NCBI GenBank assembly: GCA_016871395.1
Contig: VFYV01000014.1
Span: forward strand, 1-49,897
Origin: Actinomycetota bacterium
Lineage (GTDB): Bacteria; Actinomycetota; Acidimicrobiia; Acidimicrobiales; Ilumatobacteraceae
Direction of reading: 5' to 3'
DNA length: 49,897 bases
Shown: piece after piece, positions 18,389 through 26,773 of the stretch
How positions within the stretch are numbered: position 1 is the stretch's first letter
Layout: each line of letters opens with the position of its first letter
Notes under the pieces: generated by a model
Told to the model about the DNA's origin: nothing
What the model saw: only the letters and a program-made list of their open reading frames with translations
The model's database searches: none
Position numbers and translations under genes: made by a program

Positions 18389-19201
18389 GTGGGATTCCAC
18401 GACAAACTGAGCGACGCTTGGGCGTCGAGCGACTCGATGCTCTGCGTGGGCCTCGACCCCGATCCGACGAGGATGCCCCCGGCGATGGCCGCCGACCCCG
18501 AGGGCGTACTCGAGTTCTGTATCGGCATCGTCGATGCCACCGCTCACGCGGCCTGCGCCTTCAAGCCACAGATCGCCTACTTCGCGGCCCTCGGGGCCGA
18601 GGACCAACTCGAGCGCCTGTGCGCCCACGTTCGGGATCGACACCCGCGAACCGTTCTGATTTTGGATGCGAAGCGAGGCGACATCGGGCCCACCGCCGAG
18701 CGTTACGCCGAGGAGGCGTTCGAGCGCTACGGCGCCGACGCCGTGACCGTCAATCCGTATCTGGGAACCGACTCCCTCGAGCCGTTTCTCGCCCGTACCG
18801 GCAAGGGAGTGATCGTGCTGTGCCGCACGTCGAACCCCGGAAGTGGCGATCTGCAATCTCTCCTGATCGACGGAGAACCGCTCTACGAGCGCGTGGCAAG
18901 AACGGCTCGGGATCGATGGAGTCGACTCGGCGAAGTGGCGTTGGTGGTCGGAGCGACCTACCCCAACGAGCTGTCACGGGTGAGGGCGATCGTGGGCGAC
19001 ATGCCGTTGCTGGTGCCCGGGATCGGTGCCCAAGGCGGTGACGTGAGGGCCACGGTCGAGGCGGGGCGCGACAGTCGTGGATACGGAATGATGATCAATT
19101 CGTCGCGAGCGATTCTCTACCCGTCGACGGGTGCGGACTGGGCCGCGGCCGCGCGAGAAGCCGCCGAGGCGACCCGCGACCAGATCCGCGCCATCGCCTG
19201 A
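18389..19201 (+). CDS. pyrF: orotidine 5'-phosphate decarboxylase (type 2)
   Basis: The 270-residue TIM-barrel enzyme makes UMP from OMP in pyrimidine synthesis. The signatures are [12 protein letters not shown] near the start, [13 protein letters not shown], the catalytic [16 protein letters not shown] with the key Lys-Arg-Gly-Asp, the [12 protein letters not shown] block, and the C-terminal phosphate loop SRAILYPS. The length and motifs match the longer actinobacterial/myxobacterial type 2 enzymes rather than the E. coli type. GTG 18389 is the first start in frame. Its stop is only two bases from the stop of convergent serA. Confidence 0.93.
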   Translation: MGFHDKLSDAWASSDSMLCVGLDPDPTRMPPAMAADPEGVLEFCIGIVDATAHAACAFKPQIAYFAALGAEDQLERLCAHVRDRHPRTVLILDAKRGDIGPTAERYAEEAFERYGADAVTVNPYLGTDSLEPFLARTGKGVIVLCRTSNPGSGDLQSLLIDGEPLYERVARTARDRWSRLGEVALVVGATYPNELSRVRAIVGDMPLLVPGIGAQGGDVRATVEAGRDSRGYGMMINSSRAILYPSTGADWAAAAREAAEATRDQIRAIA

Positions 19202-19203
19202 CC

Positions 19204-20769
19204 TCACGCCGACAGGGCGTGCACGCTGGTGATGCCCGGCGCGTCGCGCAACTGCTGCAGCACCTCGACCGGCACCGGCCCCGACGTCGCGATCACCATC
19301 AGCGCCGAGCCCGGCACCGCCGCCCGACCCACATCCATGTCGCTGATGTTCACACCGGAGTTGCCGAGCAACGTGCCCACCAAGCCGATCACACCCGGGC
19401 GATCGTCGTTGCGCACCACCAGCATGTTCTCCGCCGGCGGAACGTCGGTCGCATGATCCTCGATCATCACCAAGCGAGCCTCACTGCGGCGCCCGATGAG
19501 CGTGGCTGCCATGCTGTGTCCCTCGGAGCGCAACGTCACCAGGTTCACGTAGTTCAGTGAGTCACGAATCGACGTCTCACGAATCTCCACACCGGCGTTC
19601 TTGGCCAACTGCGGGGCGTTCACGTACGACACGGGCTCGTCACTCAGCACTCCGAAGAAACCCTTCAGCACGCTCAGCGTGAGGATGCGATTGTCGTACT
19701 GACCGATCTCACCCTCGGCGATGATCTCGATTTGCTTGGGCGTCGGGCCCACCAACCTCGCGAACAGATGACCCAGTCGTTCCGCCAACGGCAGGTACGG
19801 GCGCAACGTCTCGTTGGCCTCGGCGGCCGACACGTTCACGGCGAAGGGGACGAAGTCGCCGGCCAGCGCCAACTTCACCATGTCGGCGATGGTGTCACCG
19901 GCCTTGTCCTGAGCCTCGCGGGTGCTGGCCCCGAGGTGCGGCGTGACCACCACGTTGTCCAACGCGAACAGAGGACTGTCGGTGCAGGGCTCCACGTCGA
20001 ACACGTCGAGGGCCGCACCGGCGATGCGCCCCGAACGCACGGCCTCGGCGAGGGCCACTTCGTCGATGATCCCGCCACGAGCCACGTTGATCACCCGCAG
20101 ATCGGGCTTGGCCCGATTCAGCATGTCGGAACCGATGATGCCCTTGGTTTCCTTGGTCTTGGGCAAGTGCACCGTGATGAAGTCGCTCTGGGCCAACAGA
20201 TCCTCGAGCGACAACATTTCCACGCTCATCTGACGCGCTCGATCGACCGACACGAACGGGTCGTAGGCCACCAATCGCATACCGAACGCCAAAGCGCGCT
20301 GGGCGACCAGTTTGCCGATGCGTCCGAGACCGACGATGCCGAGTGTCTTGTCATAGAGCTCGACGCCCTCCCACTTGCTGCGCTCCCAACGCCCGACCTT
20401 CAGCGCGGCGTGCGCCTGGGCCACGTTTCGCGCCGACGCCAGCAGCAACGCCATGGTGTGCTCGGCCGCCGACACGATGTTGCTTTGGGGCGCGTTCACC
20501 ACCATCACACCACGTCGGGTCGCCACCTCGACGTCGACGTTGTCGAGACCGATCCCGGCGCGACCAACCACGATCAACTCGTCGGCGGCCTCCAACACCT
20601 CGGCGGTCACCTTCGTCGCCGAGCGAATGATCAGGGCCTGGGCACCCTTCAGCGCCAGGGGTAGGGTCTCCGCAGTCAGGTCCAAGCGAACATCGACGAC
20701 ATGACCCGCCGCGCGCAGACGCTCGAGGCCGCCCACGGCGATTTCTTCAGAGACGAGGATTCGTGCCAT
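19204..20769 (-). CDS. serA: D-3-phosphoglycerate dehydrogenase (long form)
   Basis: The 521-residue enzyme oxidises 3-phosphoglycerate in the first step of serine synthesis. It has the substrate domain with VGRAGIGLDNVDV, the NAD-binding GIVGLGRIG loop, the RGGIIDEVAL segment with catalytic Arg, the HLGAST catalytic His region, an intervening ASB domain (about 315-440) and a C-terminal ACT domain (from NMLVVRNDDRPGVIG). This is the long architecture of actinobacterial SerA, whose ACT domain mediates serine inhibition. ATG 20769 starts MARILVSEEI, the conserved N-terminus. It is convergent with pyrF and no terminator fits between them. Confidence 0.95.
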   Translation of the reverse strand: MARILVSEEIAVGGLERLRAAGHVVDVRLDLTAETLPLALKGAQALIIRSATKVTAEVLEAADELIVVGRAGIGLDNVDVEVATRRGVMVVNAPQSNIVSAAEHTMALLLASARNVAQAHAALKVGRWERSKWEGVELYDKTLGIVGLGRIGKLVAQRALAFGMRLVAYDPFVSVDRARQMSVEMLSLEDLLAQSDFITVHLPKTKETKGIIGSDMLNRAKPDLRVINVARGGIIDEVALAEAVRSGRIAGAALDVFDVEPCTDSPLFALDNVVVTPHLGASTREAQDKAGDTIADMVKLALAGDFVPFAVNVSAAEANETLRPYLPLAERLGHLFARLVGPTPKQIEIIAEGEIGQYDNRILTLSVLKGFFGVLSDEPVSYVNAPQLAKNAGVEIRETSIRDSLNYVNLVTLRSEGHSMAATLIGRRSEARLVMIEDHATDVPPAENMLVVRNDDRPGVIGLVGTLLGNSGVNISDMDVGRAAVPGSALMVIATSGPVPVEVLQQLRDAPGITSVHALSA

Positions 20770-20866
20770 ACCCGCCCATCATGTTGGTCGGTCTCGGACC
20801 TTCCCGACGAATGGGTTTGACATTTCGTTCAAAAACCTCACCGTCCGATGGTCGAGCGTCCCGCTT

Positions 20867-20872
20867 TAGGCT
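20867..20872 (+). promoter_or_regulatory. -10 box of the leaderless membrane protein operon
   Basis: TAGGCT ends six bases before GTG 20879. Confidence 0.55.
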
Positions 20873-20878
20873 GAGATC

Positions 20879-22042
20879 GTGGATCGCGCTCTGCACCAAG
20901 CCGTCGAGCGCTGGTTCACCAGTCGCGGTGTCCCCCATTTCATCATCGACTACTCCGCTCGCACCGACATTTGGACCCGCGCCATCCCCCTGCTGATCCT
21001 CGCCTACGTCGCCCGTGGTCTCAACGCGCTGAACCTGGCCGACTGGTCCACCGCGCGCAACTTGGTCGCCGCCGGCGTCACCATCGCCGTTCTCGTCCTC
21101 GGCTGGACGATCACCAACCTCGTGCTGCGCCGCCCCTTCTGGTCGGCACCCAACGAGGTGGGTCGTCCCGAGTTGGCCGCCTTCGTGATCGGTCCCACCG
21201 TCCCGAGCGCCATCTTCGAGCAGTGGGGTGACGCGCTTCAGGCCTTGCTCCAAGGCGTCATCGTCCTCGGAGTCATCTATGTTCTGGCCGCCTTCGCGGT
21301 GGGTCAGTTGATCCTGTGGGCGATCAAGTCGTCGTTCGGTCAGGCCGCCATACTCGGCCGACTACTGATGCGGGCGCTGCCGCAATTGCTCCTGTTCACC
21401 ATCTTTTTGTTCATCAACGCCGAGGTGTGGCAGGTGGCGGGCACGCTGTCCGGCACCCCTTACGTGATCTGCCTCGGCGTCTTTTTGGTGCTGAGCGCCG
21501 TGTTCGTGTTGTCGCGTATCCCTCGCTTGATCGACAGCTCGGCACGTTTCGAATCATGGAACGAGGTCGAGTCGTTGGTCGCCGACACTCCCGCGGTCGC
21601 TCTCGCAGTTTCGCATGATGCACCCCTCGACCAGCCTTTGAGTGGTCGCGAGAAGATGGATCTGATTCTGGTCTCCACCTTCAATCAGGCGGTGCAGGTC
21701 ACCTTCGTCACTCTGATTCTGACCATCTTCTTCGTCGCGTTCGGACTCGTCGCCATTCCGTTGGCGACACAAATCGGATGGATGGGCGTCGAGGAGACGA
21801 ACGTGTTCTTCACCATCACGCTCAGCGGGCGTGACCTGGTGCTGACCGAGGCACTGATACGCGTGGCCGGCTTCCTCGGCGCGTTCATCGGCATGTATTT
21901 CACGGTCGTTCTGAGCACCGACGACAAGTATCGCGCCGAGTTCGCCGAGGACACCGCGCCCGCCATGCACGAGGCCCTCGCGGTGCGATTGGTCTATCGG
22001 TCGACTCACCCCGAAGGTTCGACGCTCCCGGACAATCCATGA
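20879..22042 (+). CDS. polytopic membrane protein of unknown function
   Basis: I do not recognise this 387-residue protein. It shows about eight hydrophobic segments: roughly 32-48, 65-85, 122-145, 165-182, 195-212, 285-312 and 350-370, with a possible extra one near 100-115. A soluble loop (about 222-270) separates the N-terminal six from the C-terminal ones. No transporter or enzyme motif is visible. The start at GTG 20879 is supported by the -10 six bases upstream. It overlaps the GNAT gene by four bases and so heads the GNAT - racemase operon, making transport or sensing of an amino acid-related compound conceivable (speculative). Confidence 0.78.
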   Translation: MDRALHQAVERWFTSRGVPHFIIDYSARTDIWTRAIPLLILAYVARGLNALNLADWSTARNLVAAGVTIAVLVLGWTITNLVLRRPFWSAPNEVGRPELAAFVIGPTVPSAIFEQWGDALQALLQGVIVLGVIYVLAAFAVGQLILWAIKSSFGQAAILGRLLMRALPQLLLFTIFLFINAEVWQVAGTLSGTPYVICLGVFLVLSAVFVLSRIPRLIDSSARFESWNEVESLVADTPAVALAVSHDAPLDQPLSGREKMDLILVSTFNQAVQVTFVTLILTIFFVAFGLVAIPLATQIGWMGVEETNVFFTITLSGRDLVLTEALIRVAGFLGAFIGMYFTVVLSTDDKYRAEFAEDTAPAMHEALAVRLVYRSTHPEGSTLPDNP

Positions 22043-22746
22043 GCGACGTCGTCGTGCGCGAACTGCGCGGCCTCGCCGAGATGGATGCTCTTCGGCTCAC
22101 CGTGGGCAACGTGTGGGGCGCGACGGCAGCCGGAATGGTCAAATCCGACTTCCTGATGGCCCTCGCTCATGCCGGCGGCTACATCGCCGGGGCTTTCGAC
22201 AACGACGAGATGGTCGGGTGCTCCTTCGGAATCCTGGCTCGACACGACGGCGACTGGTGTCTTCACTCACACATCACCGGGATCGTCCCCGAGCGCCAGA
22301 ACTCGGGCCTGGGGGCGCGTCTGAAATTCCACCAACGGGATTGGGCCTTCGACCAAGGTCTCACCGCCATCACATGGACCTTTGATCCCCTCGTGCGTCG
22401 CAACGGCTGGTTCAATCTGCGACGCCTGGGGGCCCGTGCCATCGAGTACCACGTGGACTTTTACGGACCCTTGAACGACGACATCAACGGCTCCGAGGAA
22501 ACCGATCGGCTCTTGGCTTGGTGGGATGTGGACCCCTCGCGATCGACGAGCCGCGAGCCGACAAAGCCCGTCATCGAGGTGCCCACTCCTGACGACATCG
22601 TCGCGCTGCGAGGTAGCGATCCCGAGGCCGCCCTCGACTGGCGACGCGTGATGCGGGGTCGATTGGCCCCACTGTTGGACACGCACGACGTGGTGGGGAT
22701 GAACAACAATGGTGATTACATCTTGACGGGAAAAGAAATGCGATGA
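22039..22746 (+). CDS. GNAT-fold acyltransferase (COG3375-like)
   Basis: The 235-residue protein has a GNAT acyl-CoA-binding region: the SHITGIVPERQNSGLGARLK segment (Q/R-x-x-G-x-G/A loop) followed by the helix FHQRDWAFDQGL and the strand AITWTFDPLVRRN. It resembles the COG3375 predicted acyltransferases, which are often found beside N-acylamino-acid racemases. Here it overlaps the racemase gene by four bases. A role acylating (for example succinylating) amino acids before racemisation is the obvious hypothesis, as described for Geobacillus N-succinylamino acid racemase operons. Confidence 0.8.
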   Translation: MSDVVVRELRGLAEMDALRLTVGNVWGATAAGMVKSDFLMALAHAGGYIAGAFDNDEMVGCSFGILARHDGDWCLHSHITGIVPERQNSGLGARLKFHQRDWAFDQGLTAITWTFDPLVRRNGWFNLRRLGARAIEYHVDFYGPLNDDINGSEETDRLLAWWDVDPSRSTSREPTKPVIEVPTPDDIVALRGSDPEAALDWRRVMRGRLAPLLDTHDVVGMNNNGDYILTGKEMR

Positions 22747-23888
22747 CAAAACTGCTGCCGCTCGAACCGATCCACCTGCGCGGTTTCGAGTTCCGCGTGA
22801 TCGGACTGCCGCTCGTCACGCCGTTCCGCACCTCGTTCGGAACCCAGAACGACCGTCGTATCCTGCTGGTACGAGCCATCACCGACCAAGGCGATGGCTG
22901 GGGCGAGTGCGTCTGTGGGGATGACCCGCTCTACTCCAGTGAGTACGTCGAGAATTCGCATCATGTGATGATCCATCACCTCGCACCGCGATTGCTCACG
23001 AACGCCGGACGGTCGATGCACGCCGACGACGTGGGCCGGCTTGTCGAGCCCGTGCGCGACCATCGAATGGCCAAGGCGGCCATCGAGGCTGCGGTGTTGG
23101 ATGCTCAACTGCGAGCCAACGACGTGCCTTTTTCCGCTGCCATCGGCTCGGTCGTCGATCGCGTGCCCTCGGGTGTCTCGGTTGGAATCCACGACGACAT
23201 CGACTCCCTCGTTCGCACCGTCGGGGGCTACCTCGACGAGGGATACGTGCGCATCAAGTTGAAAATCGAACCGGGCAGCGACATCGAGCCCGTGCGTGTT
23301 GTGCGCGAGACTTTCGGCGACGCGGTGCCTCTCCAAGTCGATGCCAACACCGCCTACACCCGCGACGACGGGCCACATCTGGCCAAACTCGACCGCTTCG
23401 GATTGCTGCTCATCGAACAACCCCTGCCCGAGGACGACGTCACGGGGCACGCCATCATCGCCAAGCAGGTGGGCACGCCCATCTGTCTGGACGAATCCAT
23501 CGTCTCGGCGCGCGCGGCGGTCGACGCCATCGAACGTGGGGCTTGCTCCATCGTCAACATCAAGGCCGGTCGGGTGGGTGGATACCTGGAGGCGGTGAGG
23601 GTCCACGATGTGTGTCAGGAACGGGGGGTACCGGTCTGGTGTGGTGGCATGTTGGAAACCGGTATCGGTCGGGCCATGAATCTCGCCCTGGCCGCGCTGC
23701 CCAACTTCTCCATGACCGGTGACGTCTCGGCCTCCGAACGTTTCTGGGCGCGCGACATCGTCATGGACCCGATCGTGCTCGACCACGGGCACGTCGTGTT
23801 GCGCACCGGACCTGGCTCGGGTGTCGAACTCGATCGACCGTTCATCGAATCGGTGACGCTGTCGAGCGAGGTCGTCGGGGCGTTCTGA
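22743..23888 (+). CDS. N-acylamino-acid racemase / o-succinylbenzoate synthase family enzyme
   Basis: This 381-residue enolase-superfamily enzyme has the catalytic KxK in YVRIKLKIEP (Lys172, Lys174), metal ligands Asp200 (LQVDANTAY), Glu225 (LLIEQPLPE) and Asp250 (ICLDESIVSA), and the second catalytic lysine Lys274 in VNIKAGRVGGY. From memory it is strikingly like the Amycolatopsis N-acylamino acid racemase, including PFRTSFGTQ and PVWCGGMLETGIGRA. Members of this clade may also make o-succinylbenzoate for menaquinone. No other men genes are nearby, and the translationally coupled GNAT gene favours the amino-acid racemase role. Confidence 0.88.
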   Translation: MTKLLPLEPIHLRGFEFRVIGLPLVTPFRTSFGTQNDRRILLVRAITDQGDGWGECVCGDDPLYSSEYVENSHHVMIHHLAPRLLTNAGRSMHADDVGRLVEPVRDHRMAKAAIEAAVLDAQLRANDVPFSAAIGSVVDRVPSGVSVGIHDDIDSLVRTVGGYLDEGYVRIKLKIEPGSDIEPVRVVRETFGDAVPLQVDANTAYTRDDGPHLAKLDRFGLLLIEQPLPEDDVTGHAIIAKQVGTPICLDESIVSARAAVDAIERGACSIVNIKAGRVGGYLEAVRVHDVCQERGVPVWCGGMLETGIGRAMNLALAALPNFSMTGDVSASERFWARDIVMDPIVLDHGHVVLRTGPGSGVELDRPFIESVTLSSEVVGAF

Positions 23889-23921
23889 GTTCCGGCTGGT
23901 TGGTTCGCCGCCACGCGGGAC

Positions 23922-23927
23922 TACAGT
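23922..23927 (+). promoter_or_regulatory. -10 box of the leaderless SCP2 gene
   Basis: TACAGT ends seven bases before ATG 23935; TTGGTT at 23900-23905 could be the -35 (16-base spacer). Confidence 0.6.
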
Positions 23928-23934
23928 CTTCGGA

Positions 23935-24342
23935 ATGGCATTCCCTTTCCTTTCCCCCGAGTGGATGGACGCCGCCAAGGCGATCCGCGCGAAGTATCAG
24001 GACCAAGCCCCCAAGATCACCGCGGTGATTCGCATCAATCAAGTCGTCACCGACGTTCCTTTCGGCGATGGCACCGTCAAGAGTTACATGGACACGTCGT
24101 CGGGCGACATGGAGTTGGATCTCGGGGAACTGGAGAACCCCGATGCCACCGTCACCACCGATTGGGCCACGGCTCGCGCCATCTTCGCCCTGAACGATCA
24201 GGCGGCGGCGATGCAGGCCTTCATGGGCGGGAAAATCAAGGTGACCGGTGACATGATGAAGATGATGGCTCTGCAGACGCAGATGCCTCAGACCGACATC
24301 ACCGCCAAGGTGGCCGAAGAAATCAAGGCCATCACCGAGTGA
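23935..24342 (+). CDS. SCP2 sterol/lipid-binding domain protein
   Basis: The 135-residue protein is a stand-alone SCP2 domain: GDMELDLGELENPDATVTTD, then TARAIFALNDQAAAMQAFMG, then GKIKVTGDMMKMM are the typical strand, helix and GxIxxxGD elements. These cytoplasmic proteins bind sterols or fatty acyl-CoA, although many bacterial members have no known ligand. It has its own leaderless promoter. Its last 11 bases overlap the end of the convergent MFS gene. Confidence 0.87.
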   Translation: MAFPFLSPEWMDAAKAIRAKYQDQAPKITAVIRINQVVTDVPFGDGTVKSYMDTSSGDMELDLGELENPDATVTTDWATARAIFALNDQAAAMQAFMGGKIKVTGDMMKMMALQTQMPQTDITAKVAEEIKAITE

Positions 24343-25822
24343 TCGCGTCTCCGCGCGGGGTCGACGTGACCCGCGTCGAGAGAATCATCGCCACCGCGGC
24401 CGCGCCCGTCGCCACGTAAAACGCCGCGACGAACGACGATGCCGAGGAGTCGTCTCCGGACGATGCCTGCTGCACCGTCGTCATCACGACCGATCCGAAC
24501 ACCGCGCCCATCTGGGTCATCAGTTGTTGCATGGCTCCGGCCACACCGAGGTCGCGCTCGTCCACGGCGTTGGCGACGAGCGAGGTCATGGCGGGGCTGG
24601 CAATACCGATTCCGGCTCCCGACAACCCGAGGGCGACCAGGACCACCATCAACGGAGATTCGATGTCGATGGCGGCGAAGAGGAACATCGACATCACCAC
24701 GCAGAATCCGCCCACCACACCCATCGCCCGCTCTCCCACTCGAATGGTGACGAGGCTGGCCAACGGAGCGACCAAAGCGAACGTCAGAGGTCGGGCGATC
24801 ACGACGAAAGAGATCTTCGAATTGTCGAATTGCATCACCTCACTCAGAACCAACGGCGCCAGAAGAAATCCGCCCATGTACGCGAAGTTCGCCAGCGTCT
24901 GCGACAGGACCGGATACGCCACGTTTCGCGTCCGCAACCAGCGAAGCGGCAACAGCGGGTCGCGCGCCCGTTTTTCGATGCGCACGAAGAGAGCCAGCGA
25001 CGCGATCGACGCACACAACAGCCCGACCGTCAAAAGGCTGTCCCACCCCCACTTCGGGCCTTGATTGACGCCAGCCAACAACATGGTTGCGCCCAATCCC
25101 AAGGCCACCGAGCCGGCGACGTCGAAGTGAACCTCGGCCGAGCGTTCGGTGTCGGGCAACAACCACACGGCGATGACGACACCGACGATGCACAGAGGTG
25201 CCTGCACGGCGAAGATGATCCGCCAGCCGAACGCCTCCACCAGTGGAGCGCCGGCGATCACGCCGAGCACCGGGGCACCGGCGTTCACGAAGCTCCAGTA
25301 ACTGAGTGGACGCACCCGTTGATCAGCGGGGAACAGCCGGTTGATGTACGCCATCGTCGACGGTCCGGTGGCCGCTCCCGCCGAGGCCGACAGGATGCGG
25401 AACGCGATCATGCTGGGAGCGTCCCATGCCACCGACGTCAACGCCGCGAAAACTCCGGCCCCCAACAGTCCGCACACGAACACCCGCTTGTGGCCCCACA
25501 AATCACCGGCTTTCCCGTACGCCGGCCCCACCACCCCGAAAGCGAGCATGGGTCCGGTGATGCTCCACGACACCACCGAGATGCTGGAGTCGAGATCACC
25601 GGCGATACTGCCCAGCGACACGGCCAGGATCGTGATGGTGAATCCCACCGTGAACAACGCCGACAGCACCACCACCAGAACGGCCCAATGCCGCCCGATC
25701 GGAACACGACGACCCAACCAGCGACGAAGCAGGATGGGCCACGGCACCACACCCAACTCGTCGACTCCGACGGAGTCGACGTTCAGGGTGCGCGGGTTGG
25801 AATCGCGGGCGTCGGCGCCCAC
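24332..25822 (-). CDS. MFS drug/solute exporter (DHA2-like)
   Basis: The 496-residue membrane protein has about 14 hydrophobic segments and the MFS motif GKAGDLWGHKRVFV after TM2, plus ILSASAGAATGPS in TM4-5; this fits the 14-TM DHA2 drug:H+ antiporter group. The substrate is unknown. The GTG start at 25822 lies three bases after the stop of the SDR gene, with no obvious Shine-Dalgarno, suggesting coupled translation. The start could be internal, since the first 35 residues precede the family region. Confidence 0.85.
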   Translation of the reverse strand: MGADARDSNPRTLNVDSVGVDELGVVPWPILLRRWLGRRVPIGRHWAVLVVVLSALFTVGFTITILAVSLGSIAGDLDSSISVVSWSITGPMLAFGVVGPAYGKAGDLWGHKRVFVCGLLGAGVFAALTSVAWDAPSMIAFRILSASAGAATGPSTMAYINRLFPADQRVRPLSYWSFVNAGAPVLGVIAGAPLVEAFGWRIIFAVQAPLCIVGVVIAVWLLPDTERSAEVHFDVAGSVALGLGATMLLAGVNQGPKWGWDSLLTVGLLCASIASLALFVRIEKRARDPLLPLRWLRTRNVAYPVLSQTLANFAYMGGFLLAPLVLSEVMQFDNSKISFVVIARPLTFALVAPLASLVTIRVGERAMGVVGGFCVVMSMFLFAAIDIESPLMVVLVALGLSGAGIGIASPAMTSLVANAVDERDLGVAGAMQQLMTQMGAVFGSVVMTTVQQASSGDDSSASSFVAAFYVATGAAAVAMILSTRVTSTPRGDAITR

Positions 25823-25825
25823 GGA

Positions 25826-26704
25826 TCAGGACTGGGGCTTCAACGACGTCATCGCCGCTGCGAGGGCCGACACCGACCAACGATCGTTCTGATCGATGGT
25901 CTCGGCATTGGTCCACGACCGAACGCGAGTCACCTGGCCACCTTGAACGAAGAACGTCTCGCCGGTGAACTCACAGGCCTCCGACGACAAATACGCCACC
26001 AAGGGGCTGACGTTGGCCGGATCCCACTTGTCGAATTCGCCCTCCTTGGGCGCCAGGACCTCTTCGAGGCCCGGCGTTGCCAAAGTGAGGCGAGTACGGG
26101 CCGCTGGAGCGATGGAGTTGCTCTTCACGTTGTAACGAGACAGCTCCTTGGCGCAGATCTGGCTGAAGGTGGCGATACCGGACTTGGCCGCACCGTAGTT
26201 ACCCTGACCGGGGTTCGAGAACAAACCACTCGTGCTACTGGTGTGGACGATGTTGCGGGGCTTGGTGATGCCCGCCTTGGCCTGCTCGCGCCAGTAGGCG
26301 GCGGCGTGACGAGTGGGCGCGAAGTGCCCCTTCAAGTGAACCGCAATGACCGCATCCCACTCGGCCTCGGTCATGTTGACCAACACGCGATCGCGCAAGA
26401 TGCCGGCGTTGTTCACCAAGATGTCGAGATCACCAAACGCCTCGATGGCGCTGTCGATCATGCGCTTGGCGCCGTCCCAGTCGGCGACATTGTCGCCGTT
26501 GACGATCGCCTCGCCACCCATCGCTTCGATGTCGGCCACGGTCTGCTGAGCCGGCGTGATGTCGGTCCCCGTGCCGTCGTTCGCACCTCCGAGGTCGTTC
26601 ACGACAACCTTTGCTCCTTCGGCGGCGAACAACAACGCGTGCTCACGACCCAATCCACGTCCGGCCCCGGTGATGATGGCCACGCGGCCGTCAAGTGCTC
26701 CCAT
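25826..26704 (-). CDS. SDR-family oxidoreductase
   Basis: The 292-residue enzyme is a classical short-chain dehydrogenase: nucleotide loop TGAGRGLGREHA, NNAGILRD, catalytic Ser in VHTSSTSGLF, and YGAAKSG with Tyr and Lys. The unusually long C-terminal part after the active site, with TGETFFVQGGQV, resembles the hydroxyacyl-CoA dehydrogenase part of multifunctional beta-oxidation enzymes and mycobacterial relatives. AAGGAGAT lies seven bases before ATG 26704, which decides the start over the longer frame. It is co-transcribed with the MFS exporter. Confidence 0.88.
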   Translation of the reverse strand: MGALDGRVAIITGAGRGLGREHALLFAAEGAKVVVNDLGGANDGTGTDITPAQQTVADIEAMGGEAIVNGDNVADWDGAKRMIDSAIEAFGDLDILVNNAGILRDRVLVNMTEAEWDAVIAVHLKGHFAPTRHAAAYWREQAKAGITKPRNIVHTSSTSGLFSNPGQGNYGAAKSGIATFSQICAKELSRYNVKSNSIAPAARTRLTLATPGLEEVLAPKEGEFDKWDPANVSPLVAYLSSEACEFTGETFFVQGGQVTRVRSWTNAETIDQNDRWSVSALAAAMTSLKPQS

Positions 26705-26773
26705 GATCGATCTCCTTCGACTCCGTATCCACCTTATTCCTGCTCGACGTGCCCGCAAAAAGCCCGCGTTGCG

